Made by a program: the position numbers and the translations under genes. The notes beneath the pieces are model-generated. The model saw nothing but the letters and a program-made list of their open reading frames with translations, made no database searches and was not told the DNA's origin. This document shows positions 1-12,294 of a DNA stretch of 64,000 nucleotides, one piece after another. Every line of letters starts with the position of its first letter. Position 1 is the stretch's first letter. The DNA lies in NCBI RefSeq assembly GCF_002234675.1, contig NC_019866.2, positions 3,640,642 through 3,704,641 on the forward strand, read 5' to 3'. The stretch comes from Oryzias latipes. Its lineage: Eukaryota > Chordata > Actinopteri > Beloniformes > Adrianichthyidae.

Positions 1-86
1 ATTTTTTATTTCATTTTTTTTGTAATTTAGGCTAAAAACGGCCTAATCTGTAAATAGATCAAAAGATGATTGGATTGGATCTTTAA
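1..86 (+). mobile_element. Right end of 0.6-kb TTAA-flanked element (copy 1)
   Basis: The first 86 bases match the right end of the element seen complete at 63050-63674: a 'ggctaaaaacggc' segment, then 'agatcaaaagatgattgga', ending in a TTAA. The rest of the copy lies outside the window to the left. It is a non-coding remnant. Confidence 0.6.
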
Positions 87-1304
87 GAGAAGATAATAAT
101 ACTTTTCTAAATCAAATATTTTTGATCATAAAGACTTTATGCAAATTTTACAAAATATTAAGTTTTTAAAAGACTAATTGATGACTTTATCCTTATTTTA
201 ACCGTTTATAAAACAGTTGTGCAACTTTTGGAATGGCTAAACAACATTTTCTATCTGCTTTAGAAAAACAAAAGGTTTTATTGTGACCAAAGTCATATTT
301 CTAAATAAAGGAATCTAAATGAGACAAATGTACCGTAATCCCCTTAAGCAGACATGTTGATCAATAGAAGACGTTTTTCTGTACTGAAGAGGATTTGATG
401 CTGTTTTTGCAAAGGTCTGACATCCCTTCTGTCACCACCACATGCCTGAGAGTCCTTCCTTTCTGTGTTTTTAATTTGACATCAAATATTAATCTCAAAA
501 ACCAACAACATCAAAGCCAGTGTACAGTTCTGGATGTCTTTTTGAACAGGCCAAATGTTGCTGTTTCAGTAGATTCAACACAGTACTTTGTGCCAAAATT
601 CGCTGTAAATGTGGACAGAGCTGTGCTTGTCCTTGACATTAGGTTTAATTCAATTACAAGCGGAACATTAATAAACTGAAAATAAATAAAATGTGTAAAA
701 CTTTCAGTGAATTCACCTTTTTTACCTAACCCACTGAATTTCACAGCCAAACATGAAGTGAACCTTCACTCACGAGGCAGCTGCAGAATGCATTATACTA
801 GAACCTGCTGCATTGAATTTACAGAGTAATTTAGATATGTTACAAGATTATTGAGGATCATTGATTTATTCTTAAGTGCACATTCAAACCGGGAACAGTT
901 AGAGGATAAGATTAACAGACAAACGCTTTGTTTCCCTTTAGTATAACAGCTCGTGTCTTTTATGCATGTCATCCCACAAGTGCTTAAAAAAAGAGGTTGT
1001 TGCACTAACAGAAACACTCTAATTAAAGCTTATTGCAAGCTTGGAAAATGTCACAGAGTTTTGTTTACCTTTGCTGACCTCAACTGTTGAGGATCTGCAT
1101 CGTGCTGAATTTGCGAGCCAGGGCCGAGTCACTCTGCATGAGATATTTTCCTTGCAAATGGATTTGGCTGGGGAACAGGGTGCTATCCCCGCAGTGCATG
1201 CATAAACCTTCAGCTTGTTATTTTCCTAATAGTTCCAAGATCATAAATGGATGCCTGCAGATGAGTATTTTTCTCTATCGCTTCACCACAAGCTGAAGTC
1301 TGAC
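87..1304. other. Unassigned AT-rich DNA
   Basis: No supported gene. Short open frames here have no recognisable domain. A possible splice donor on the minus strand (GCAAAG followed by GTAAAC near 1068) would lie downstream of the candidate stop codon at 1305 and is not used in any model. Confidence 0.4.
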
Positions 1305-1373
1305 TCATTTAGCTTCTGCTGGAGGAAGGGGAAACGCCTCTGAAGATTCTTCATCAAAGCTCTCCAGCATCAC
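1305..1373 (-). CDS. Candidate last coding exon of an unidentified minus-strand gene
   Basis: On the minus strand a pyrimidine-rich tract ending in TTTTCAG is followed by 22 codons and a TGA. The peptide begins VMLESFDEESSEAF and ends PLPPAEAK. The other two frames stop within seven codons, so only this frame stays open to the stop. It is acidic and then proline-rich, with no recognised domain. It could pair with the candidate first exon at 12244-12294 because both boundaries are in phase 0, but no connecting exons were established. The gene is not identified; a chance open frame after a good acceptor is the main alternative. Confidence 0.3.
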   Translation of the reverse strand: MMLESFDEESSEAFPLPPAEAK

Positions 1374-4300
1374 CTGAAAAGAAACAAAGCAGAAAGAAAA
1401 CAAAAGTGATTATTAGAAAAAATTGCAAGGACGCTTGTAATGTGACAGCGATTCCAGAGGATTTGCAGCATCTCGCAAGCCTGATGCATAGAAGTGTGTT
1501 TCCAACATGTGAGCTTTTCTAGCACTTTTTCTCCAGGAGATGCTTGCTTTCTTTAGCTCATTCTCTTTAGTTTTGATCCCATTCTGTCAAAACAAAAACA
1601 GGTCAATGCCCAAATTCCGGTTTCTCACGCTCTGCGGGTCTCGGGGGGCTCTGACTGAAGGGAATGTAGGCAAACTTCTGTCTGGTAAAACAGATCTGCT
1701 GCATCACTCTCTCAAACAAAGGGGAAAATCTGGAGAATCAATCACTGGTCAGCTCCTTTTCCTCTCAGCCGATTCGTTCTTGGACAGCGGCTGACCTGTT
1801 CCTTGACCAAGGCGCCTCTTCAGGCCGAGGAGGGACTATTGATCATCTGACGTATGTTTTTCTGGAAGATGTCACTGTCAGTCTTTGAGCGGCACCCCGC
1901 CTTGTAAAGTGCTCCTTATGAATCCATCTGTCTTCCAGCTTTCAATCAATCACCGCATTAGCCAGTGACATATTTCACTCCCCACAAGGTCCGAAACAAA
2001 AAGTGATTCTATTCCATTTCTACTTTTCTGTCTTTTTTTTGCTCAGACCTCCTTTCAGAAACAGATTCTAGGATAGAATTATCTGGCAGCCTATTTATCT
2101 TTCTGTCTTTTGGCCCAACTTTCTACAACATTTGAACAGAAAAGATGGACTGAACGTTTCTACCGAACTACCAAGAAATGTTGCTGCTCTCCATAGAAAT
2201 GAGACTTCTTTTCAAGTTCTACTGGATTCTAGGCCCTTTTAAAGCTAAAACATTTACTATTTGTTTTTATTATTGTGAACTTGAGCATTTTCACAAACCA
2301 AGCTGAGTTTTGCAGTGATCAGAAGTTGCTGGAAATCCTGACTAGAGGAAGGAGACTGCAAATTGATAGCTGAAGAACTTGCATGTTAAAAGTGACTTTT
2401 AATGCTTAACATACCTTGGTTTTATCTTTTTGTCTTTTACCTGATTTTAATTTTACTTTAGCGTTGGCTGTAAAACTCATTAAAAATAAAGTTTTGTTTG
2501 ATTTTGATTAAGGACGTCTCAATGCTCAGTTTAAAACCAAACTGTTTGTTACACCGTTGAACCAAATCGTGGTAAAAACGAACATACCAGTACGTTTATA
2601 TCGAAATTTTTACATATGTGTTGTGCTAAATTTAAGGATTTATTATTTGTTGTTTTATTACATGACACCAGGCTTAGACTTTGCCAACTGAAAGGTTTTT
2701 CTTCTTTTTTTCTTGCTTCTTTGCAAATGAAAGAAAAACAGTTTTTCTGATTTTTGATTAATTATTTTTTTGTTTTTGTTTTGGAATACACAACAACAAC
2801 AAAAATTTATTAAATAAACAAACTATATAATTATTTATCGAACCAAAACAAAACCATGACCCAGAAATCTAAGTTTAAACCAAATTTTGGGGAAAGTGAA
2901 TCATCCCTAATTTTGATTCAAATGCTCAAAATCAAGCTGAGGATTTTAATCACATACTGAAAACCAAAAGAGAATTAGGAAAAAAGAGGATTTGGATATA
3001 AATTGAGGAGAGAAAAAAGACTTTTAGTTAAAAAAAAACATTAGTTTGACAATTTCCAGCCAAATATTTAAGGAAAAGTGTCGAGAATGATTTCAGAAAC
3101 GCTGGACACTTTAAAGCATGCGTTCCTGCTGCTCCTCTGACTGCTGCTCCGTCTGGGATCGATGCTCTCAGCGAAAGAACGCGCCACAACACAGACCTGA
3201 GAGGTCAGAGCACGGCCGAGCTGAGGAGACAGGACGGCGTGCAAGGTCAAAGTCTAATCACGTCACGGCGGTGAAGAATCAGGCCTGTCCAATCCCCAAA
3301 ACAGAAAGAGGATGAAGGCCTGATAGGTCTCCAGCCGTGGAGGAGCAGGAGGGGGGAGTTAAATCTGAACCCCAAATGAGGAAAGGAATGCACATCCTAA
3401 GCTTGTGCCCTGAGCAACACTAACCTCCGTCTGCTTGTTTACTGGCATCCGATCTGTGACCTGTTTGTCATCGAACCCACAGCTAAACTGACGCGTTTGA
3501 AGCAGAGGAAACATTTAACAGAAGGTGCAGACACAGGTATACAAATCACAGTCCAGACAACTGACTGAAAATTCCCAAGGACACACCCCCTCAACCACCA
3601 TGCTTATAGATGAACCAGATTTGAACTAATATTCATCCAGTCGGAACTCCAGACGAGCAGTTTTCCTCCTCACCAGTGAACCTGAGATGGATTTCAAGAA
3701 AAAGATTCCTCCGCACGTAATTTGATGTTAGAGAGCGTGACGTGAACCTCCAGCATGTGTCTGGAAGAAAGATCTCACATCTGAGATGGATCCAAAGATA
3801 AGGAAAGGCATGTGGACCTGCTGAATTCGAAGCACTCCTTTTTATCATTCTGTGATTTCAGCCCAGTTCTGCATTTGTCAACATATCCAATAACACAAAT
3901 CTCATATGAGCCTTCCACAGATTTAGTTTGCAGCTGATTGAATCAATTTTATCAACAGTGGCAAGAGCGAAAGGAAAAGCTCTGAGATTTTCCGTGAATG
4001 TAATTTGTGAGTTCAGCTCCCAATCAGGGATGTTTCATATCAGATCTGTGTTTGCTGTTCATCCACGTCTCTTCCTGCCGCCTCCAGCTGACCTCAACTC
4101 CTTTTATGAAGCGCAGAGACAGGAAAATGACTGTTTACTGCTAAAATGGGTAATTATTTTAAGGGGAGAACATGAGCACCTTCATAATTAGAGAACTGAA
4201 AACAGTCAGACGCCTTTCTGTGTCAGAACATAATGCTTCCACAAACAAAAGGAGACTAATCCATTGGTTTTACTTAACAGGATGTTTGAGGCAGATCTGA

Positions 4301-4434
4301 GTGAACCTGTCTCTGGTCCTTTCGACTATCTCACTCCTGCTTTTGTTTTCTTCTGTACCTAGAAGTCCTATGTAATTGCCTTTTGCTCTGTAGGACTTGT
4401 TCGTTTTTATGTTTTTTTAGGTTTGCAAATGTGC
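1374..4434. other. Unassigned DNA
   Basis: Mostly AT-rich sequence with homopolymer A and T runs. It includes a modestly GC-richer stretch at about 3110-3330. Short open frames on both strands have no domain or splice support. I see no gene here. Confidence 0.4.
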
Positions 4435-4435
4435 T

Positions 4436-5005
4436 GAAAGACTTAGTAAAAATTGTATTTTTGGCATTTTTGTGGCCTTTTTCTCATGATGGAGGACATG
4501 TGTTAACATTAACATTATATTTCTGAGTATTTCTCTATTCAAATCATTATGAATCAGGAGCAGACAAAAAAAGACATTTGAAAGGCTTGTATTTGCTACG
4601 TAGAAACCACAATTGTGGGGCCAAAAGCTCCATGCTCCGCTCCATTCTGATGCATCCATTTACGGACAAATAGATCCATGTACGTCTTTGTTTTCCTTTG
4701 CCGATTTGGTATCTGGCTAAAAACTGTACGTCCACATAGCTTAGATAGTGCCCCCCATTGTTGTTGCAGCGGTTATGTTAGTTTTCGGGCTGTATGTAAC
4801 GTGTAAACAAAGGGATGATGGGAAATGAGCACCAACGGCCACGCCCACAACTCAGACGTGAATTTCTAAAGAACTCCTGCCGCTCTGCAGATACTACATT
4901 CAAGAAATCGACTCAAGTTTTTGAATTTGGCTAAAAATGGCATAATTATAATACAAATAAAACCAGAGCTTTGAAATAGTTTAAAAGACGATTGGAGTGG
5001 GACTT
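4436..5005 (+). mobile_element. 0.6-kb TTAA-type element (copy 2)
   Basis: Same layout as the complete copy at 63050-63674: the 'catgatggaggacat' block, 'tatttctctattcaaat', 'tccatgtacgtctttgttttcc', 'aacaaagggatgatgggaa', 'acaactcagacgtgaatt', and a right end 'gacgattggagtgggactt'. The left end is degraded and the right-hand TTAA is lost. No transposase is encoded. Apparent ORFs inside it are shadows of the repeat. Confidence 0.7.
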
Positions 5006-6165
5006 CATTTGTTTTCACAGGACCGTATTTGTGTCAGTTTACACGTTAGCTGCATTTCCTGTGAAAGCGTGTCATTTCCAGTCTGTTGAACTGTGGCTCT
5101 GCCCTGTGAGCTCCTCCTCCTCACTCTTTGATGCCGTCTGCTCTGCTTTACCCTGCTGGGCAGCATCATGTTGTGTGCCACCTCAAATCGATGCTCTCGT
5201 GTACCCTCAGATCAGCCACTGTTCATCGGGGGCCATCACTGATCCTCAGAGGTCATGACCTGCTCCACCATCGCTGTCAGGTAATGCATGGTGTCTTTTT
5301 AAGGCTGCAGCGATGTCTGCTATCATCACTCCTTTGCCCTTGTTCATCCGTGACAGATTGATGCGGTAGGCTTAGAGAACAGAGCCGCAACGACACTCGT
5401 TTTGGTTAGTCCACCATGTTTCACCGGGACAGAGATGGCGCCAGAGGAGGCCACGATTGAGCGCAGGGATATAAATGTTATTGACTGGAGGTAATAGCTT
5501 TGCTGAGCCGGAGCCTCGAGGTGCTTCAGAATCAGTCTGTCTCATAATAGGTCTCGGACACCTTTTCAGGAAATAAATAACATAAGGTGGGCATTAGTGT
5601 GAACACAGTTCTGTGACACTGTCACCTCCTATCTTCACCTTTTTCTATCTGGAGTTCACACCTTTGAAAGGTCGCTGCAGAGGCTCTCGCAGCTCACCTC
5701 TGTGGAGCTGCAAGTGTCTAAATTATCCATATCGTGGGACACCAGTAGGCAGACACCCGCCTCACCAACAGGATCTCCAGGAAGGGACCTGTATCCACGC
5801 ACGCGCACAGGGCCGCTCTGTGAGTCAGGGAGTCTCACTTGTTCTCCTGACCGCTTCCAGAGCTCTTCTCTGGTGGGACCAAAGCGCTACTGTGGCTTTG
5901 ATGGTAAGCGGGGGCAGTGAGCGGGGTGGGTGGGAGGAATTACGCACGTCTTACACACGCCAACCTATTTGTGTGTGCCCTCAGCGTGCTCGTGCGCGTG
6001 CGCCGCCGGGTCTCTTCGTCTTCTACCTGCCTGCCACCATTTCCATTGAAGGAGGTGAGCAGAGCTGTCACTAATGCTGTGAAACAGCAGCCTCGCGCGC
6101 GCGGTCTGCCTCCACATCCTGCTCCCGAACTGAAGCAATGGCAGAATGCAACACAGAGGAGCACT

Positions 6166-6188
6166 GGGGGGGGGGGGGGGGGGGGGGG
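6166..6188. repeat. Poly-G tract (23 G)
   Basis: Uninterrupted run of 23 G residues on the plus strand inside the CpG-rich block. It will tend to vary in length and can form G-quadruplex structures. The assembled length may be inaccurate. Confidence 0.9.
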
Positions 6189-6497
6189 CAGTGCATGTAA
6201 TATTGATGGAGAACAGCCACTCGCTGTGAGGTTGAAGCATCTTCAGCGGTGCGAGATGCGCATCAAAGCAGGGCTGCTGAAAATGACAGAACAGAAATCC
6301 TCCTACCTCTGCGCCGCAGAAACACTGTCCTCCTCCTTCCTGAGCTGCTCCGATTTACGAGCTCCTGCTTCTGTCAGATGCGACGCTTGGAAAGGAGCAT
6401 TCCGCGCCGTTTCCACTCAGTCCAGCCCCCTCTCTTCCCTGTCCTCTCCCCAAGACGCACCGACCCCGCAGCCAGGATAGCAGACTGAGAGGGAGAA

Positions 6498-6509
6498 ATG
6501 GGCAATATG
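6498..6509 (+). CDS. Possible first coding exon (MGNM...), plus strand
   Basis: At the downstream edge of the CpG-rich block a well-placed ATG (purine at -3, G at +4) starts the peptide MGNM and is followed directly by GTATCT, a weak splice donor. MGN at an N-terminus resembles an N-myristoylation start. No second exon was found within the window, so the product is unknown. The ATG could equally be incidental within an untranslated leader. Confidence 0.15.
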
Positions 6510-6510
6510 G

Positions 6511-9500
6511 TATCTCCCTCCCCTCCGTCAACCTCCTGTCTCCCCTGATCTTTTCTTCTATTTTCCTCCTTTGCTCGTGTTTTTCCGGCTCGCTCCTCCC
6601 TCTCGCTGCCTATCCTCCTTTCCCTCCCTGTGCTCTGAATACTAATATTCTGTCTCTCCTCCCTGCCTGCACAGTCCGGCCAGTGCTAAAGACTCACTGA
6701 TGTATGTGGGGCGTGTGCAGGGAGTGTGTGTGACAGGCAGGGAGGTGTTGGTGGGGTGGGGGCCCGGAAGTCAGCCTCCAGGAGCCTGCAGGGTGCATGG
6801 GTGGATTGGAAAGCCCTGGATCGTGTTTGGTCTCATTAGAGCTGTGATTAGATAATAATCCTCCCGCAGATGTCCCTGGGGGGTTGATGGGGTGTTGGTA
6901 GACCATTTCATGGCAGCATCAGTGGGGTGGAGCATGGCGGGAGGGTGTTACTTGGATGTCAGGTGGTGAACAGCATGGAGGGTCACTGTCAAGGGGTCTC
7001 AGATAAATGAAGGACATGTCTTTGCTTGTTTGGTTTGTGCTGCTCCTTCTCCTTGGAAACCTCAAACTGAAGAGCATAAAGCCTTGAGAGGCCCTGATCT
7101 GGTTAGAGGCAGACATGGTATTACCAGAGTCGTGATTCAATTTTTATGTTCCTGCAGGCTTTTAAAAAATTGTCCCTCAGTGGGCTTTCTGTAAGGTTGC
7201 ATGAGGGGAATCAACCAACAAATTCAGAAAATTGATTTTTTTTTCCTTCCCAGCAGCAGGAGAACGTGGAACGAATTGATATCCTGGAATCACATTGGAG
7301 ATCGAATCAAATCAACAAAAAGTCAAATCAGATCTACCAAAAACAAAAGATAATTAGACAAAGATCTGAGAGGAAACTGTCATGAGGATGACAAATGTGC
7401 ACATTTAAGGTTTCAGCTCCTCTTGATGCTGACAGAGCCAACAGTATCAGTTATATAAGTGAACCCTGTGGCCTTTAGAATGGGCACCCTGCTATATAAG
7501 TAAACATAATGATTTTCCAAGAAACACAGCTGCCGTCTTTGCTTCTTTAATTTCAATCACTTCTTCGTCTCCATTTTTAGTCTCAAGGTTCTTCTACTTT
7601 GGGTAAGGTTGCCAAGAAAAAAGCGAGCACCTTTACTTTTAAAAGCACTGATGAATTAATCATATTCCTTGAGTGAGTCCAAATAAGTCTTAATGGGGCC
7701 ACAGCAGAGGCAGCATGGAGGCCTGGACTGAGTTCTCCACGAGAGAACCCTGCAGACCCTGAGCTGAAAATCCACCATGAACGGAAAACTAAATGAAGCA
7801 AGGATCCAACCTGTTATTCATTAAAATACTACCCATGGGCTTCAATTAGGTTCAGCTGGAGAATGTTTTTATCATGTATATCAACTAAAGTGTATATTTT
7901 ACTGTTATCGTTAGTATTTTTAATTATTTAAAGTGTATTTTTATCGTATTGAAGACAAATGAGCAAAATGATTCTAATAGAACATTTAAAAAGTTTTATA
8001 GACACTACAAATCAGTCTAATGTTACTTCTAACAAGTATTTTTTTACTTTTCAAATCAAAAAAAGTAACAAAATCTAGATGTATTCTAAACCTTTTTTCG
8101 CATTTTTTACTCGGGAGAACCGAAGAGCAACTATCTCCTGGGCTTTTAAGGATTATTTGACTGTTCGATGTTCATTTCCGGTAGCAGCAATTAACAGCAG
8201 CCAAAAATGTAAAACAATAAAACAAAGATTTAAATTGACAAAAGTAAAAAAAATTAGCATAAATAAATAAATATTAAAGAAACAAGTGGCCATATTTGAC
8301 CCCGTGGGATCTCCAAGGTTAAGAATAATATGTAGAGCATTGCTGAACAGTGGATAACAATTTATTTCCAAAGAAAAAAACTGCACTTGCAAGATCCGAG
8401 AGCACAGACTCCAGAAAAAACGACAAACTAAGAGTTCCAAAGCATAGAAAAGAGGAGGACAGAGGGAGTGAATGACAAGAACAAATGACAAGGAGCTAGA
8501 AATGATGTGAGGTTTGTCTGCAGGACACACCCACATGTGGAGGAGGTTAATATGTACTATTATTTAATCACTTAGGATGAAGGTAAAAAGCTTTGAGGGA
8601 ACAAAAAATAGCCTACTTAGGATTTAACACAGTAAAAAACGTTGGAGATTATTTTTATGCTTTAAATAATTTTTCTTTTTTGCAAAAGTTTGCAAAAATC
8701 ATTCAAGTCCTAAATCTAGATTGAGATAATGTTTTCATGTTTTGGACAAAAAAATATTCAAGTGAACAAAAATAATGTGTTTTTCGCTCATTAAGAGAAA
8801 GATGATTATGTCCTGTCATTTGAAAACAAGCCCATATCCATCATTATTCAGTATTTTTTTTTAATTCAAATGAAAAAAATGAAAATGTACTTCAAAAGAA
8901 AGTACAGCGCTTCTAACCTTTGACCTGCTGGAACATCCACTCCTGTGCATTCTGCATGGCAGCTGTTTTCACCGATTAAATAAAGGAAGACAATCAATTC
9001 ATAATCGCACTTCACATGAAAGAGGTATAAAATAAGGAGGGAAAATTAACATGACGTTGCTCAGAAAATGACATTAATGAATTATCGGCTCGTGAATTAA
9101 TTTCCTCGTAATTGTGCTGGAAACTCTGAAGGTTTTAGAAGAGATGGAGGAAAGAAAAAAAACGTGTTTAGGAGGACCCTGCAGCGCATGACGATTGACT
9201 GATAAATGAGAGTAAACAGTGACCTCTGTTAGCTGTCACAGCAGAGCACAGAGAGGATGAGACATAACAGAAAAGGGCACACATGCAAAAGAGGAAAGCA
9301 GCAGAGAAAGACAAACAAATATGAGGAAAAAATGTAAAGCTTGTCTGGGAGCTGCTGCTAATATAGACCTGAAGAGGGTTTATTTCTTGATGGGGCAATT
9401 TATCGTTTTTTGCGACCACACTTTATTCCGCACATGCAGGATTTTAGCACACATGCATGTTAAAAACACGTGCATACATAAAAGAAAGTAGAACAAGAGG

Positions 9501-11140
9501 CACTGGAGGGGAGAAAATCCCACAAAGCGAGATTAAAACTGACTAAAGGCGGCTTTGCACTGCAATTTTCAGCTGCCCCAGATGAAAGACAAGCAACAAA
9601 AACCTTTTTTAAAGTGATGTCTTGAAATATAGCAGTTATAAACTGACAATAAAAGCTCCTGTGATCAAAGGAAAAGGAGAATTCAGCTGTCGTCCCCAAG
9701 CAGAGCAGTCTTTACACATGTGTCTGACATGAATGTGAGGGTCTTAGTTTTCTGTTTTTACAGAAGTTCACTGTCTTAGACCTGTCTTAGGAAAAAGCTT
9801 AGAACTCAATAAGACAAACGGAGTCCAAATTAAACTGTTTATAATGCAAATAGACACAAAATGTAGAGATTAGGGAAGTGCCACAGGGAAAACCGTCATG
9901 GCTTCATACTTCATCAGACTGACCATAAATAATTATGTAGCAGAATGCTTTTGTTGCATGAATGAGCTCTCACTCAGCCATGTGTGGAGGAGCTGGACAT
10001 CCCAGATCACACAGCCACACAGACTGTCCGCACTTACCAGCTCTGCCACGACAAAGAAAAAAAAAACATTCACATAAAGCATCGGTGGTTTGGTCCTGCT
10101 GATTGACACAGCTGAGGGGGACGCTCACGCACAGCCAGGCTGTCACACGCATGAGCAGCCACGAGTGCGCACACATCTGCCTGTTCAGCGACAGGAAAGA
10201 CTCAAACTCCCCAAAACCCCAACATGGAGCAGCCCACATGGAAAGACTGCACACAAAGAGAGAGGTAAAATATGCACATTAGTCATGATGATGATCCTTC
10301 AGCCTCAAATGGTGTGAAGCGAAAACCCCCACATGACTGCATCACCTTCCAGATGCAGCGCAGCCACAGGATGAGACGCTGGTCATGGAGGTTATCACTG
10401 CACATGGCCTCCTGTTATTTCTGCCATTAATCATAACATAGACTGACTTTTGGGAGCAGTTTTCCATAGAGATGACATTTGGTACCTTTATTTATTTTTT
10501 CCTCTGAAAACACACACGAGTACAAATATTATAGAGCTTTGAATTAGTCCACCAGAGTCAGAAAATCAGCATTTTAGCTGCTGAGGATTGTAGTTTCAGA
10601 TTAGACGACACCTGTTGTTCACTTAAGGAGACTTTCCTGATTTACTGTCAAAGACAGCAGGACGAGTTACACAAGAAACTGAGCTTTACAAATTCATCAG
10701 AGGTCTACGTGTTAAGTGACGTCAGCACAGGACTAACTGTAATTAATGGAGCCCATTACCTCATCTGAGCAGGGTCAATGCAGAGGGGCTTCTGTTGGAG
10801 AATCTGATGGATTATCAGCCTGGTCTGAAGGTCTGTGTCCATTAGATCCTTTCGGTTTATAGCAAATAAAGATGGAAAAAAAAGAATTTAATGCAAAGAC
10901 ATTTTAAAATACGAGTCTAAAAATGTGTCTTAATGGGTAACACGCACAAGAATGAGTTTGGTCATGAAAAGATTTAGTTTTAGCTTATTTACAGACATGG
11001 AGGGTGAAAACACATGACGATGCAGATCAGAGAAGTGCAGAGAAGAACATCAAGCCGCTGCACGACCCTTAAGAAAAAATGTCAGGAAACTACATAAACA
11101 CATGAACGGGGCTTTTTCAAAGCAAAGACAAGAAGGCATG
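6511..11140. other. Unassigned DNA
   Basis: Long stretch without a supported gene. 6.5-7.1 kb is still moderately GC-rich; beyond that it is AT-rich. Exon-like peptides near 8940 and 10360 on the minus strand were considered and not accepted because their splice sites are poor. A perfect CRE octamer (TGACGTCA) lies at 10717-10724. Confidence 0.4.
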
Positions 11141-11244
11141 TGCCTTACCAGTGCTTTGGGATTGACCTGTATGGGTGCTGCGAGTTTTTGGGTGACCCGG
11201 GTTCGTAGATCCACATCTTAAGAGGAGCGCAGGTGTGTCTTGGA

Positions 11245-11274
11245 GTTCCCTCGAGGCACGAGCCTCGAGGGAAC
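11245..11274. repeat. Perfect 13-bp inverted repeat, 4-nt loop
   Basis: GTTCCCTCGAGGC, then ACGA, then GCCTCGAGGGAAC form a perfect hairpin at the broken edge of the LINE fragment. It may mark the junction of an internal deletion or inversion in the element. Confidence 0.85.
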
Positions 11275-11645
11275 CACAGACGCTGCTCCGATCCGCCTGT
11301 CGATCTCATGCTCCGATCTTCCCTCACTCAAGGGAAGTCTGAACAAGACCCCAAGATTTTTAAACTCCTCCACCCACTGAGAATGGCAAACTACCATTCT
11401 CTGGGCGAAAAACCATGGCCTCAGATTTAGCAGTGCTGACCCTCATCCCCGCCGCTTCACACTTGGCCGCAAACCACCCCAATGAACGCTGGAGGTCTCG
11501 GCTCGATGAACCCAACAGGACAACATCATCTGCAAAGAGCAGAGAGGAAATCCTGTGGTCCCTAAACCAAACCTCCTCCGGCCCTGGCTGCACCAGGAAA
11601 TTCTGTCCAAAAAAACTATAAACAAAACCGCTTATAATATTCATA
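11275..11645 (-). mobile_element. LINE reverse-transcriptase fragment (RTE/Rex-like)
   Basis: Read on the minus strand, this encodes part of a non-LTR retrotransposon reverse transcriptase. A FADDVVLLGSSSRDLQRSL segment carries the catalytic F-A-D-D box, followed by a KSEAMV motif typical of fish LINEs; further downstream comes a stretch equivalent to the arginine-rich RRIDRRIG region. There are frameshifts and no full-length frame, so it is a dead, truncated copy. The exact clade (RTE/Rex3 versus another fish LINE) was not determined. Confidence 0.75.
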
Positions 11646-12243
11646 ACAACTAAAATCTTTTCAACACAAGAAGCCTTCAGGTCTGACCTGTTTGCTCAGC
11701 TGCTTGAGTTAAAAAAGTTAAAAAAAAGACAAAAAGAGAGAGAGGATTTGCATCCACATCAGATCTGCAGCTAGATGCAGCGTTCTCAGGATGCAAACAA
11801 AATGTTTTACAGTCTTTGTTTTCCTTCACTGCTCGTGAAACAAAAGTGTGCAGTCTGTCGAGAGTGTAAAAACCATCATGAATGAGAGCAGAGATGATAA
11901 TGAGAGAGTTTGGAAAAGCACTGTTGACTTTTTCGACCTGTGCATTCTGCAGACAAAATATTATTGCAAACATAATTACAGCTCATTGTGGATGCAGCCA
12001 TAAAGAAGGTCTATTAAATGAATGAAGCCCTTAAAGATTCAATGCAGTATTACATCTGTCTGAGAGGGGGGGTGTTGTATGTTCCACTGTAAGTTAACGT
12101 CTGTTGAATAAAAAAGTTTCTAACTTAACTGCAAAAACCAACGTTTGCTCTGGTCACACAATTCCCACTCCTGATCTCCTGTCGTGGCATTCCACAACTA
12201 ATGTCATTATGTTTGTTTTGTGTGTGTGTTGTCAATTTCTTAC

Positions 12244-12294
12244 CCAAAGACTTCCTTGATCACTCTCAGCCTCATCGTGATCACTCGTTGCCAT
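12244..12294 (-). CDS. Candidate first coding exon of an unidentified minus-strand gene
   Basis: On the minus strand an ATG with a good initiation context (G at -3, G at +4) begins 17 codons, MATSDHDEAESDQGSLW. These are followed immediately by GTAAGA, a strong splice donor, in phase 0. Upstream, in the direction of transcription, the leader is purine-rich with a CAG run (12366-12387), like many 5' leaders. The peptide is acidic with no recognised domain. It may belong to the same gene as the candidate stop exon at 1305-1373. The gene is not identified, and the call rests only on start and donor quality. Confidence 0.3.

Larger units (their letters stand above)
5390..6510 (+). promoter_or_regulatory. 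CpG-rich promoter-like block
   Basis: This stretch is clearly richer in G+C and CpG than its surroundings. It contains several CG-containing clusters (for example 5985-6012 and 6090-6105) and a 23-base G run at 6166-6188. Such islands usually mark a transcription start in fish. Overlapping open frames up to 187 codons occur on both strands, as expected from composition; none shows a domain. A short ATG exon at its right edge is listed separately. Confidence 0.35.

Noticed and set aside
5613..6480. Overlapping long open frames on both strands
   Set aside because: They result from high GC content in the CpG-rich block; no domain or conserved motif.
8930..8985. Minus-strand peptide MQNAQEWMFQQ followed by GT
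   Set aside because: The donor (CAG followed by GTCAAA) is weak and the supposed acceptor has no pyrimidine tract. It does not fit the phase of neighbouring candidates.
10025..10060. Strong donor-like GTAAGT after a CAG on the minus strand
   Set aside because: It would define an exon of only five bases; more likely a chance motif.
10340..10405. Minus-strand peptide DNLHDQRLILWLRCIWK
   Set aside because: It reads like protein, but the acceptor lacks a pyrimidine tract and no partner exons were found. Kept only as a curiosity.
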